A DNA stretch of 15,240 bases from assembly GCA_018457305.1 (NCBI GenBank), contig JAGYHM010000014.1, forward strand, positions 1-15,240. Reading direction: 5' to 3'. Shown one piece after another: positions 1 to 7,651 of this stretch. This DNA comes from Fusobacterium sp. (GTDB lineage Bacteria > Fusobacteriota > Fusobacteriia > Fusobacteriales > Fusobacteriaceae). The notes beneath the pieces were generated by a model that had not been told where the DNA came from, made no database searches, and saw only the letters and a program-made list of their open reading frames with translations. Numbering within the stretch: position 1 is the stretch's first letter; each line of letters opens with the position of its first letter. The translations under genes and the position numbers were made by a program.

Positions 1-570
1 CTTTGTCTAGGAATACCGTTTGCTTTTCCTCCGATTCCTATAACTATATCTCTTAAAGCTCTATCATTCATATCTATAACTCTTTTAAATGTTATTTTTG
101 TAACATCTATTCCAAGAGCATTTCCTGCATTTATATGATTATCTATACAAGCTGCAATTAAGTTATGAGCTACACCAATTGCATGCATATCTCCTGTGAA
201 GTGTAAGTTTATATCTTCCATTGGAACTACTTGTGCATATCCTCCACCTGCTGCTCCACCTTTCATTCCGAAAACTGGTCCTAGAGATGGTTCTCTTATT
301 GCTGCTGCAGATATATCCTAATTTGTTAAATGCTTGAGTAAGTCCGATAGTTACAGTTGATTTCCCTTCTCCTGCTGGAGTTGGAGTTATTGCTGTTACT
401 AGAACTAACTTTCCATCTTCTTTATCTTTATTTCTTTCAAGTACATCTAAATTTATTTTAGCTTTGTACTTCCCGTATTGTTCAATATCATTTTCACTTA
501 ATCCTATTTTTGCTGCAATTTCTTTGATGTGTTTCATTTCTGTTGCTTGTGCTATTTGTATATCTGTCAT
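1..570 (-). pseudogene. fhs: Formate-tetrahydrofolate ligase, frameshifted, 3' part outside window
   Basis: Formate-THF ligase (10-formyl-THF synthetase) interconverts formate + THF + ATP with 10-formyl-THF + ADP + Pi in the cytoplasm. After histidine breakdown it would run in reverse and yield ATP. The ATG at 570 follows a GGAGG site. Residues 1-85 are typical and contain the P-loop [11 protein letters not shown] (62-72). The frame then breaks at about 311-316 and the original frame stops at 163. In another frame the family sequence resumes at once ([22 protein letters not shown], then [13 protein letters not shown]) and stays open to base 1. The family normally has six residues between KLG and (I/L)REP, but only 16 nt are present, so two bases are missing. 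Restoring one AT unit in the ATATAT tract gives [12 protein letters not shown]. This could be a real mutation, slippage or a sequencing error. It is the last visible gene of the hut operon, 21 nt after ftcD. Confidence 0.9.
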
Positions 571-591
571 TCTCTAAACCTCCATTAAATT

Positions 592-1473
592 TTAGAAATA
601 TATTTGTTCTAAAGAAAAGTCCTCAGAAATTCTTAAATAGAAATCTAAAACATCTCTTAATGCATAAACAGGAACTGGTCCTACTAATTCTGTATCTACA
701 ACATTTACATTGTATCTATTTGCTTCTGATTTTATAGTTTCAAAAACTCTATGAATAGGTGTTTTTTCATAGTTAATCATATTCATTGATACTTGTACTT
801 GTTTTCTTTCTTTTAATTCTAAAGCTATTGCTCTAATACAACTATATCCTCCTGTTGCTGATCTAACTGCTTTAACAATTTTTTTACCTACTTCTAAATC
901 TTGAGTATCTAAATTTATGTTAAAAGCAACTAGTGGGAATCTTGCACCTGTAACTGTTCCTCCTGATTTCGCATTAAATTCTTTTGGTCCTTCATCTGGA
1001 GTCCATGCTTCATCTTTCATTTTTTCTTCTAAACCTTCATATTGACCTTTTCTTATTTTAGGCAAAGTCTTTCTGTACTCTTTTTCTTGAGCATCTTCAT
1101 AGAAATATACCGGTACTCCTATTCCACCTAAATACTTCCCAAATTCTTTTGCTACTTCAACCGCTTCTTCCATAGTAACATCTTTTACTGGAATAAATGG
1201 AACTACATCAACAGCTCCCATTCTTGGATGTGAACCTTTATGAGCTGTCATATCTATTAGTTCAACTGCTTTTGTTGCTAATTTTTTTGTAGCTTCTAAT
1301 ACATTTGAAGGTTCCCCTTTATACGTAAATACTGTTCTATTGTGATCTACATTAGAATCTATATCCACTACTTCTATACCTTCTACTGCCAAAAAAGCAT
1401 TTTTAACTTTTTCCACTAATTCTAAATTTGTTCCTTCACTAATGTTTACTTCTGCCATTAATACTTTGCTCAT
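592..1473 (-). CDS. ftcD: Glutamate formimidoyltransferase
   Basis: Transfers the formimino group of N-formimino-L-glutamate to THF, giving glutamate and 5-formimino-THF; cytoplasmic. The 293 residues match the stand-alone transferase, equivalent to the N-terminal half of the mammalian bifunctional FTCD. The N-terminal AEVNISEG, the SHPRMGAVDVVPFIP block with His82 (same number as the catalytic His of porcine FTCD), and TGARFPLVAFNINLDT are all recognisable. The ATG at 1473 is preceded by TAGGAGGAAAA, an ideal ribosome binding site. It lies 19 nt after hutH and 21 nt before fhs, so it is translated from the hut polycistron. The cyclodeaminase activity is encoded separately two genes upstream. 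I see no lesion. Confidence 0.96.
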   Translation of the reverse strand: MSKVLMAEVNISEGTNLELVEKVKNAFLAVEGIEVVDIDSNVDHNRTVFTYKGEPSNVLEATKKLATKAVELIDMTAHKGSHPRMGAVDVVPFIPVKDVTMEEAVEVAKEFGKYLGGIGVPVYFYEDAQEKEYRKTLPKIRKGQYEGLEEKMKDEAWTPDEGPKEFNAKSGGTVTGARFPLVAFNINLDTQDLEVGKKIVKAVRSATGGYSCIRAIALELKERKQVQVSMNMINYEKTPIHRVFETIKSEANRYNVNVVDTELVGPVPVYALRDVLDFYLRISEDFSLEQIYF

Positions 1474-1492
1474 TTTTCCTCCTAAATTTTTT

Positions 1493-3025
1493 TTATTTTA
1501 AATTTCCCATTACATTTTCAACTCTTTCTAATAATTTACCTGTTCTTATAAGTTCGTATGCTTTATCCATAAGTGGGTAAAAAATTACATCGTTTTCTAA
1601 GAATGGAATTTCTTCTCTTATCAATTTGTGTGCTTCTTTTGTTCCTATACCTAATTCTTTAGCTCCAAAATCAACTGCTTGTCCTGCACAGAAATATTCT
1701 ATACTTACAACATGTTGAGCATGCTCTACTATTGTTCTTGCTTTTCTTGCAGCAATCATTCCCATACTAACATGATCTTCTTGGTTTGCTGATGTAGGAA
1801 TTGAATCAACAGATGCTGGATGAGCTAAAACTTTATTTTCAGATACTAAAGCTGCTGCAACATATTGAGGTATCATAAATCCATCATTTATTCCACCAAC
1901 TTTAACTAAGAATGCTGGTAACCCATGAGAAAGAGCTGGATTTACTAATTTTTCAATTCTTCTTTCAGATATACTAGCTATTTCAGAAACTAATATTCCT
2001 AAAGTATCCATTGCTATTGCAAGTGGTTGCCCATGGAAATTTCCACCAGATATACAAGCTCCATTTTCACCAGGGAAAATTAAAGGATTATCTGTAACAG
2101 AATTTATTTCTGTTTCTATTGTTTCTTTTACATATTTAAATGCAAGTCTTGATGCTCCATGAATTTGTGGAATACATCTAAGTGAATAAGAATCTTGCAT
2201 TCTTTTTTCAGCTTGTTTTGTTACTCTTTTAGAACCTTTTAGTATATTTCTGAAGTTTTCTGCTACATCAATTTGCCCTTTGTGTGGTCTAACCATATGA
2301 ACTCTTTCATCAAAAGCATCAATTATTCCACCCAAAGCATCAGTAGTTAATGCTCCAACTATATCTGCTTGTTTTAATAATTTTTCAGTATCATACACAG
2401 CTAAAACAGCATTTCCCATCATAGCTTGAGTTCCATTTATAAGAGCCAAACCTTCTTTTGCTTTTAAAGTTATAGTTTTTACTCCGGCAGCTTCCATAGC
2501 TTCTTTTCCACTCATAACTTTACCTTGATATTCTGCTTCTCCTTCTCCCATCATTGGTAAAACCATGTGAGCTAAAGGACATAAATCTCCTGATGCTCCA
2601 ACTGAACCTTTAGATCTAACTACCGGATGAACTCCTTTATTTAACATATTTATTAAACATTCTATAGTGTCTATTAAAACACCTGAAAAACCTTTACAAA
2701 TTGCATTTGCTCTTAATAACATCATAGCTCTTACAACTTCTGTAGCAAAAGGCTCTCCAACACCACAAGCATCTGAATAAATTAAATTCTTTTGTAACAA
2801 TTCTAATTCTTCATCAGAAATTGCAACATTTTCAAATTTACCAAATCCAGTATTTATTCCATAAATTGGTGTTTTATTTCTTAATGCTTCTTCTACATAC
2901 TCTCTTGATGTAAAAACCGCTTCTTTTTGTTTTTCATCTAATTCAACTCTTACACCTTCTCTTGCTACTGCTACAACATCTTCAATTGTTAAATTACTTC
3001 CATTAATATATATAATCTTTGACAT
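1493..3025 (-). CDS. hutH: Histidine ammonia-lyase
   Basis: Non-oxidative deamination of L-histidine to trans-urocanate and ammonia, the committed step of the pathway; cytoplasmic, normally a homotetramer. The 510 residues are full length for the family. The Ala144-Ser145-Gly146 triad inside GSVGASGDLCPLAHM forms the MIO electrophile, and the N-terminal YGINTGFG block (Tyr55) carries the catalytic tyrosine. SVTDNPLIF and GGNFHGQPLA are further family signatures. The ATG at 3025 is preceded by GAGGAGATGTAA, a good ribosome binding site that contains a two-codon ATG-TAA directly before the true start. It sits 21 nt after fchA and 19 nt before ftcD. Confidence 0.98.
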   Translation of the reverse strand: MSKIIYINGSNLTIEDVVAVAREGVRVELDEKQKEAVFTSREYVEEALRNKTPIYGINTGFGKFENVAISDEELELLQKNLIYSDACGVGEPFATEVVRAMMLLRANAICKGFSGVLIDTIECLINMLNKGVHPVVRSKGSVGASGDLCPLAHMVLPMMGEGEAEYQGKVMSGKEAMEAAGVKTITLKAKEGLALINGTQAMMGNAVLAVYDTEKLLKQADIVGALTTDALGGIIDAFDERVHMVRPHKGQIDVAENFRNILKGSKRVTKQAEKRMQDSYSLRCIPQIHGASRLAFKYVKETIETEINSVTDNPLIFPGENGACISGGNFHGQPLAIAMDTLGILVSEIASISERRIEKLVNPALSHGLPAFLVKVGGINDGFMIPQYVAAALVSENKVLAHPASVDSIPTSANQEDHVSMGMIAARKARTIVEHAQHVVSIEYFCAGQAVDFGAKELGIGTKEAHKLIREEIPFLENDVIFYPLMDKAYELIRTGKLLERVENVMGNLK

Positions 3026-3046
3026 TTACATCTCCTCACTAAAAAT

Positions 3047-3601
3047 TTATAATACTTCTATCTGTTTTTTAAAGTTATTTTTTATTTCTTCATCTTTTAT
3101 TAAAGGTAAATTTACTTCTACATTCCCTTTGGCAGTTTCTAAACCTAATTTAGATAAATCAACTCCTGCCTTAATATCTGTATAACAAGCTGGATTTGAT
3201 TTTTTAATTAAATCTGCTCCTATTTCATAAACTTTTTTATTTAAAATAGCATTTGATAAAGGTACATTTGCTGCTGCTATTCCTGCATCTTGAATAGCTT
3301 TTTTTCTAATTTCTTTTTCTTCATCTGTAGATTTTGGTAATTTATAGGCATTAACTATCATCATGTATGCCTTATTATCCTCTACACTTCCTTTTAAAAG
3401 TTCTTCTTTTAAAGAACCCAATTCTTTAATTATTTCATCATACTTTTCATCAGTATATCCATAATCTTTACCTTTAGATAAATTTCCTACCATAGCTATA
3501 AGTCCACAAGCCATAGCTCCTGCTAAAGCAGCCGTTGAACCTCCACCAACTGTAAAATCATTTTCATCTAATATTAAGCCAAAAATTTCTTTGTAATGCA
3601 T
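3047..3601 (-). CDS. fchA: Formiminotetrahydrofolate cyclodeaminase
   Basis: Converts 5-formimino-THF to 5,10-methenyl-THF, releasing ammonia; cytoplasmic. At 184 residues it is a compact stand-alone version of the cyclodeaminase (FTCD C-terminal) family, whose members are mostly a little over 200 residues. The signature VGGGSTAALAGAMA (about 18-31) corresponds to the family's TPGGGSVAALAGA; VEDNKAYMMIVNAYKLPK (73-90), a run of Arg/Lys plus AIQDAGIAAANVPL, and a helical C-terminus follow. The ATG at 3601 has AAGGAGG 12 nt upstream. It lies between hutI and hutH and hands its product to a methenyl-THF cyclohydrolase (not in this window) and then Fhs. Confidence 0.92.
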   Translation of the reverse strand: MHYKEIFGLILDENDFTVGGGSTAALAGAMACGLIAMVGNLSKGKDYGYTDEKYDEIIKELGSLKEELLKGSVEDNKAYMMIVNAYKLPKSTDEEKEIRKKAIQDAGIAAANVPLSNAILNKKVYEIGADLIKKSNPACYTDIKAGVDLSKLGLETAKGNVEVNLPLIKDEEIKNNFKKQIEVL

Positions 3602-3622
3602 TTTAATATAAATCCTCCTTAT

Positions 3623-4849
3623 TTAATTTGATACTACTATCTTTCCTTTTTTTATAACATATTCTATCTCGTTTACACCTATTTTGTAAGCTATATTTTT
3701 ATAACTATCTGATTTTCTTATTTGAATATCTGCAAATTTTCCAATTTCTAAAGAACCGAAATCTTTATCTATTCTAAGTGCCTGTGCCCCACCTAATGTT
3801 GCAGCACGAATTGCTTCTTTTTCTGTCATTGCATGATTTCTACATGCAAGAGAAATTGAAATATCCATAGATTCTACCCAATTCCCAGGATTTAAATTAG
3901 TTGCAAGAGCTAAAGTTAATCCCTTTTCTATCATCGGTTTTGGATCAAAAGGTTTTGGATGGTTTACATTGAAATCTGTTGTCGGAATAACTATTCCAAC
4001 AACTCCTGCATCTCTTAAAGGAATTATATCTTCTTCCTTTAAGAAATTAAGGTGTCCTATATTTGCAGCTTTTAATTCAGCTGCAACTCTTGCTCCACCT
4101 ATAGCAGAATAACATTCACTATGTAATGTTGGTATCATTCCGTAATCTAATCCTGCTTTTAATAATTTATAAGAATCTTCTGCTGTATAATATCCGGCAT
4201 CACACCATATATCAGAAAATTCTGCTAAATTTTCTTCTTTAATTACAGGCATTACTTCTTTTATCATAAAATCAATATATTTATCTTTTCCCATATTTAA
4301 ATCAAAATAATGAGCACCTAAATAAGTAGCAAGTATTGTTTGTGGAGTTTTGGTTTTTAATTGTTTTATCAATCTCAATAACTTTAACTCTGTTTCCTTG
4401 TCTATTCCATATCCAGATTTTATTTCTACTGTAGTAGTTCCACTCTTAAGCATTCTATCTAGTTTTTCCAATGAGGAACTTATAAGTTCCTCATCAGATG
4501 AATTTCTAGTTGAATATATTGATGAATCCAGTCCTACTCTTGGCACTACCTTTTTAACTTCTTCTTTACTCATAGTAAGAGATGCAATATATTCATCTAC
4601 TCTACTTTTACCAAAAATAAGATGAGTATGAGAATCTACAAAACCTGGTAAGACAACTTTATCACTACAATCAATTTCACTATATTCTTGCCCATTTACT
4701 TCTTTTATTAAATCTTCAAATTTTCCTATACTTTTAATTTTTTCATCTTCAATTAACAACGAAGTATTATTCATTAAACCAATTAAGTCCTCTGAATCTT
4801 TTTGTATTGTTAAAAGTTCTCTACAATTTTTTAAAATTATGTAATTCAT
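3623..4849 (-). CDS. hutI: Imidazolonepropionase
   Basis: Amidohydrolase that opens 4-imidazolone-5-propionate to N-formimino-L-glutamate; cytoplasmic, metal dependent. The 408 residues cover the whole family. Expected metal and active-site positions seen are His74 and His76 (VDSHTHLIF), His180 (YLGAHYF) and His243 (LHSECYS). The C-terminal TLGGAQALRI...GSLEIGKFADI is the usual closing beta-domain motif. One oddity: the segment normally reading (S/T)DxNPG, whose Asp is a metal ligand and catalytic residue, reads ATNLNPGN here, so residue 318 is Asn. The ATG at 4849 follows GAGAGG, 14 nt after the permease stop. Function is nevertheless well supported by the complete hut context. Confidence 0.93.
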   Translation of the reverse strand: MNYIILKNCRELLTIQKDSEDLIGLMNNTSLLIEDEKIKSIGKFEDLIKEVNGQEYSEIDCSDKVVLPGFVDSHTHLIFGKSRVDEYIASLTMSKEEVKKVVPRVGLDSSIYSTRNSSDEELISSSLEKLDRMLKSGTTTVEIKSGYGIDKETELKLLRLIKQLKTKTPQTILATYLGAHYFDLNMGKDKYIDFMIKEVMPVIKEENLAEFSDIWCDAGYYTAEDSYKLLKAGLDYGMIPTLHSECYSAIGGARVAAELKAANIGHLNFLKEEDIIPLRDAGVVGIVIPTTDFNVNHPKPFDPKPMIEKGLTLALATNLNPGNWVESMDISISLACRNHAMTEKEAIRAATLGGAQALRIDKDFGSLEIGKFADIQIRKSDSYKNIAYKIGVNEIEYVIKKGKIVVSN

Positions 4850-4863
4850 ATACTAACCTCTCA

Positions 4864-6165
4864 CTATATAAATAATGGCCAAATAATTCCTATTATCATT
4901 AAAGGAATATCAAAACATATAAATTGAGGTACACAAGTATCCCAAATATGTTCGTGTTGTCCATCTGCTGATAAACCTGCTGTAGGTCCTAATGTTGTAT
5001 CTGAAGCTGGAGAACCTGCATCTCCTAATGCTGCAGCAACTACTACCATAAATACAATCGCCGCTGGAGAGAATCCTAACTTCAATGCCAATGGTACATA
5101 TATTGCTGCTATTACAGGAACTGTTCCAAAAGATGTTCCTATTCCCATAGTGATAATAAGTCCTAACATTATCATTGTAAATGATCCTGCCAATTTTGAT
5201 CCACCTAAAAGTCCAAATGCAACGTCAACTAATTTTGTAACTGCTCCTGATTCATTTATTACAGTAGCATATCCTGAAGCTATCAACATTACGAAAGCTA
5301 TAAATCCCATAAGTCCTATTCCACCATCAAAAACTTCTTGTAAATCTCCCCATTTAACTGTTCTTGTTAATACTAAGAAAGTAATTGCTGCAATTGCACC
5401 AAGTGGTAAAGAACCTGTTTTAAGTTGAATTACTAGAGCTATTACACCCGCTACTAATGTTAACCAGTGTTTCTTTTCTACAACAATCTCCTTATCTTCT
5501 TCAACAACAGTTTCTTCAAGTATTTTATATTCTCTATTTTTAGAATAATATATTAACCCTAAAACTAATCCAATTAACATAGTTATTCCTGCCATCCAAA
5601 CACTTTTCCAGATAAAAGATGTTTCAATATTTAAACCAGCAGAGTTAACTGAATCCTTAACTAAACCATGGAAAATTGCTCCATAAGTTACAGGTATTGT
5701 AACATAAGGTGCTTTTAATCCAAATCCAAAACATATAGATGCCATTCTTCTATCCATTTTCATTTTACTCATTAAAATTAGTAATGGCGGAATCAATATT
5801 GGAATAAATGCTATATGTACAGGAACTATTGTCCCAGATGCCACTGATACTAAAATTATAATTATACTTAAAGTAAATTTATTTCCTTTTACAACACTTG
5901 AAATCTTTTTAGCTAAAATATTTGCTGCACCTGTTTTATTTATGATATAAGCCAAAGCTCCCAAAAGAATATAACTTAATGCAGTATTAGCATTTCCACC
6001 CATTCCACCGACAAATATACCTATAGTCTTAGATAATGGAATTCCTGCTGCAACCCCCGCTGTCAATGCTGATATTAAAAGAGCTGCCAAAACTGGTAAT
6101 TTTAATAAACATAATACTGATAACACTAAAACTGATATTACTATCGGATTTAATAATATTTCCAT
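4864..6165 (-). CDS. YuiF/NhaC-type permease, probable histidine transporter
   Basis: Polytopic inner-membrane protein of 433 residues with about 11-12 hydrophobic segments and a charged cytosolic loop at about 208-233 (KNREYK...EKKHW). The family is shown by ASGTIVPVHIAFIPILIPP (110-127), GLKAPYVTIPVTYG (149-162), GIGTSFGTVPVIAAIYVP (341-358), GDAGSPASDTTLGPTAG (381-397) and QHEHIWDTCVPQF near the C-terminus. This is the YuiF branch of the Na+/H+ antiporter superfamily, whose members are often linked to hut genes and annotated as histidine permeases. Cation-coupled histidine uptake is therefore inferred from family and from its place between yjiH and hutI. The ATG at 6165 follows AAAGGAGG. 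Another amino acid substrate is possible. Confidence 0.85.
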   Translation of the reverse strand: MEILLNPIVISVLVLSVLCLLKLPVLAALLISALTAGVAAGIPLSKTIGIFVGGMGGNANTALSYILLGALAYIINKTGAANILAKKISSVVKGNKFTLSIIIILVSVASGTIVPVHIAFIPILIPPLLILMSKMKMDRRMASICFGFGLKAPYVTIPVTYGAIFHGLVKDSVNSAGLNIETSFIWKSVWMAGITMLIGLVLGLIYYSKNREYKILEETVVEEDKEIVVEKKHWLTLVAGVIALVIQLKTGSLPLGAIAAITFLVLTRTVKWGDLQEVFDGGIGLMGFIAFVMLIASGYATVINESGAVTKLVDVAFGLLGGSKLAGSFTMIMLGLIITMGIGTSFGTVPVIAAIYVPLALKLGFSPAAIVFMVVVAAALGDAGSPASDTTLGPTAGLSADGQHEHIWDTCVPQFICFDIPLMIIGIIWPLFI

Positions 6166-6212
6166 AACTTAACCTCCTTTTTTTATTTTTAAATTTAATA
6201 TATATTTTATTT

Positions 6213-7511
6213 TTAATAAATCAATTTGATAATTGGAACAACCAATATCAATGAAATCACAACTCTTTCAAACCAAAGAATAATAATATCTCTAATTTTA
6301 ACTGGAATTTCTGTAGCAAGAATACATGGTATTGATGCTGAAAAAAATAATAATTCAGATATACATAAAACCGCTATTATATATCTAGTTTCAAAAGTTG
6401 CCTTCGTAGAAATTATAGCTGGTACATACATATCAGCTAAAGTAATAGTTGATGCCTTTGCTAACAACATAGGTTCTGATACATGCAATAATTTTGTAAG
6501 TGGTAAAAATATGTAAGCCAATACATCAAATATATTTGTATATTGAGCTAATAAAAGTGAAATTATTCCTATTGACATAATTGTTGAACCTATATTTAAT
6601 GCTAATATAATTCCATCTTTTAAGTTTGAAACTACATTTTTCAAAACAGGCTCAGAAGTCATAGCGTTATCTATTCCTACTTCCCACGCCTTTTTTAATC
6701 TTTCTGTAAAAGATATTTTTTCTATTTCTTTTTCAACTTTTACATTTTCTAAATAATATCCATCACTCATTTTAGATAGAGGATATATTCTTGCTGTTAT
6801 TGCTGTTGCTGCAAACGTTACTAATAAACAAATCCAAAAATATTGATTCCAATATTCCATCAATCCTAAGGTATTTAAAGTTATAATCATAAAAGTTGCT
6901 GAAACAGTTGAAAAACCAGTCGCAATTATTGCAGCTTCTTTTTTTGTATATTTATTTTCTTTATATACTCTATTAGTAACCAATAAAGCAAGAGAATAAG
7001 AGCCAACAAATGAAGCAACTGCATCTATAGCAGATCTTCCAGGTGTTTTAAAAATCGGTCTCATAATAGGTTCCATTATAGTTCCTATAGACTCCATAAG
7101 CCCATACGAAATAATAAAAGATAAAAAAATAGAACCAATTGGTACAATCAAAACAACAGGGATAACTACTACATTCAAGACGAATGGTCCCATTGATTTC
7201 TGAGTTATAATTTCTGGTCCTATATTAAACATACTCATTATTGTGAATATCAATCCTAATATATTAAAAAAACTAAAAACTAAATTTAATCTAGTTTTAT
7301 TCCAAGTCTTTTTATAAAAAGGAAGTAATGTTCCTATAAAAATAATTGCCAAACCATAGACAGGTTTAAAATGAGGAATTTTTAAAATTCTCTTTACTAT
7401 ATGGTCGATAGGTATAGTTTTTATTGCTCCAATTTTTACAGTAAAAAAGAACATAAAAATCCCAAATATACTAAAAAACAAAAATCTTGTAATTCCTTTA
7501 GTTTTAGTCAT
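6213..7511 (-). CDS. yjiH: YjiH family membrane protein with Gate (nucleoside-recognition) domain
   Basis: Integral membrane protein of 432 residues with roughly ten hydrophobic segments and a soluble charged loop around 245-290 (LENVKVEKEIEKISFTERLKKAWEVG). The first Gate-like half contains SAIDAVASFVGSYSLALLVTNRVY and KKEAAIIATGFSTVSATFMI, which identify the YjiH family. The biochemical function of this family is not established as far as I know; it is related to nucleoside transporter and spore-maturation membrane proteins. Its position in the hut operon, next to the probable histidine permease, suggests a role in transport of histidine, urocanate or an end product such as formate or ammonium; that is inference only. 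The ribosome binding site is moderate (AAGGG 8 nt before ATG). It is 47 nt before the permease and 140 nt after hutU. Confidence 0.85.
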   Translation of the reverse strand: MTKTKGITRFLFFSIFGIFMFFFTVKIGAIKTIPIDHIVKRILKIPHFKPVYGLAIIFIGTLLPFYKKTWNKTRLNLVFSFFNILGLIFTIMSMFNIGPEIITQKSMGPFVLNVVVIPVVLIVPIGSIFLSFIISYGLMESIGTIMEPIMRPIFKTPGRSAIDAVASFVGSYSLALLVTNRVYKENKYTKKEAAIIATGFSTVSATFMIITLNTLGLMEYWNQYFWICLLVTFAATAITARIYPLSKMSDGYYLENVKVEKEIEKISFTERLKKAWEVGIDNAMTSEPVLKNVVSNLKDGIILALNIGSTIMSIGIISLLLAQYTNIFDVLAYIFLPLTKLLHVSEPMLLAKASTITLADMYVPAIISTKATFETRYIIAVLCISELLFFSASIPCILATEIPVKIRDIIILWFERVVISLILVVPIIKLIY

Positions 7512-7599
7512 TTTATATCCCTTACCTTTTATCTTCTTATTTTTTTATAATTTTCTATTCTGTTTTCTTATTTTGCACTCCTATTTTTTAGTTTTTTTA

Positions 7600-7625
7600 G
7601 GTTGGTCAGAAAACTCTAACCAACC
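7600..7625. other. Stem-loop between hutU and yjiH
   Basis: Arms GGTTGGT (7600-7606) and ACCAACC (7619-7625), extended inward by AGA/TCT around a four-base loop after one mismatched pair. On the transcribed minus strand the stem is followed by an A-rich stretch, not a T-run, so it does not look like a terminator for hutU. T-rich sequence lies on the plus-strand exit side. Most simply it is an intercistronic mRNA stability element or processing site; a plus-strand terminator against antisense transcription is possible. Confidence 0.6.
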
Positions 7626-7651
7626 CATTTTTAAAATTTATTTTTTATTGA

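Noticed and set aside
163..310. C-terminal tail of the first fhs reading frame (rich in Ser, Arg and Thr)
   Set aside because: It is out-of-frame sequence; the other frame encodes conserved Fhs residues over the same bases.
4350..4625. Plus-strand open frame within hutI, and similar plus-strand frames within other genes
   Set aside because: They lie fully antisense to well-conserved genes, lack ribosome binding sites and have composition expected of shadow frames.
7600..7625. Terminator for hutU
   Set aside because: The sense strand has an A-rich stretch after the stem, not a T-run, and downstream genes complete the same pathway.
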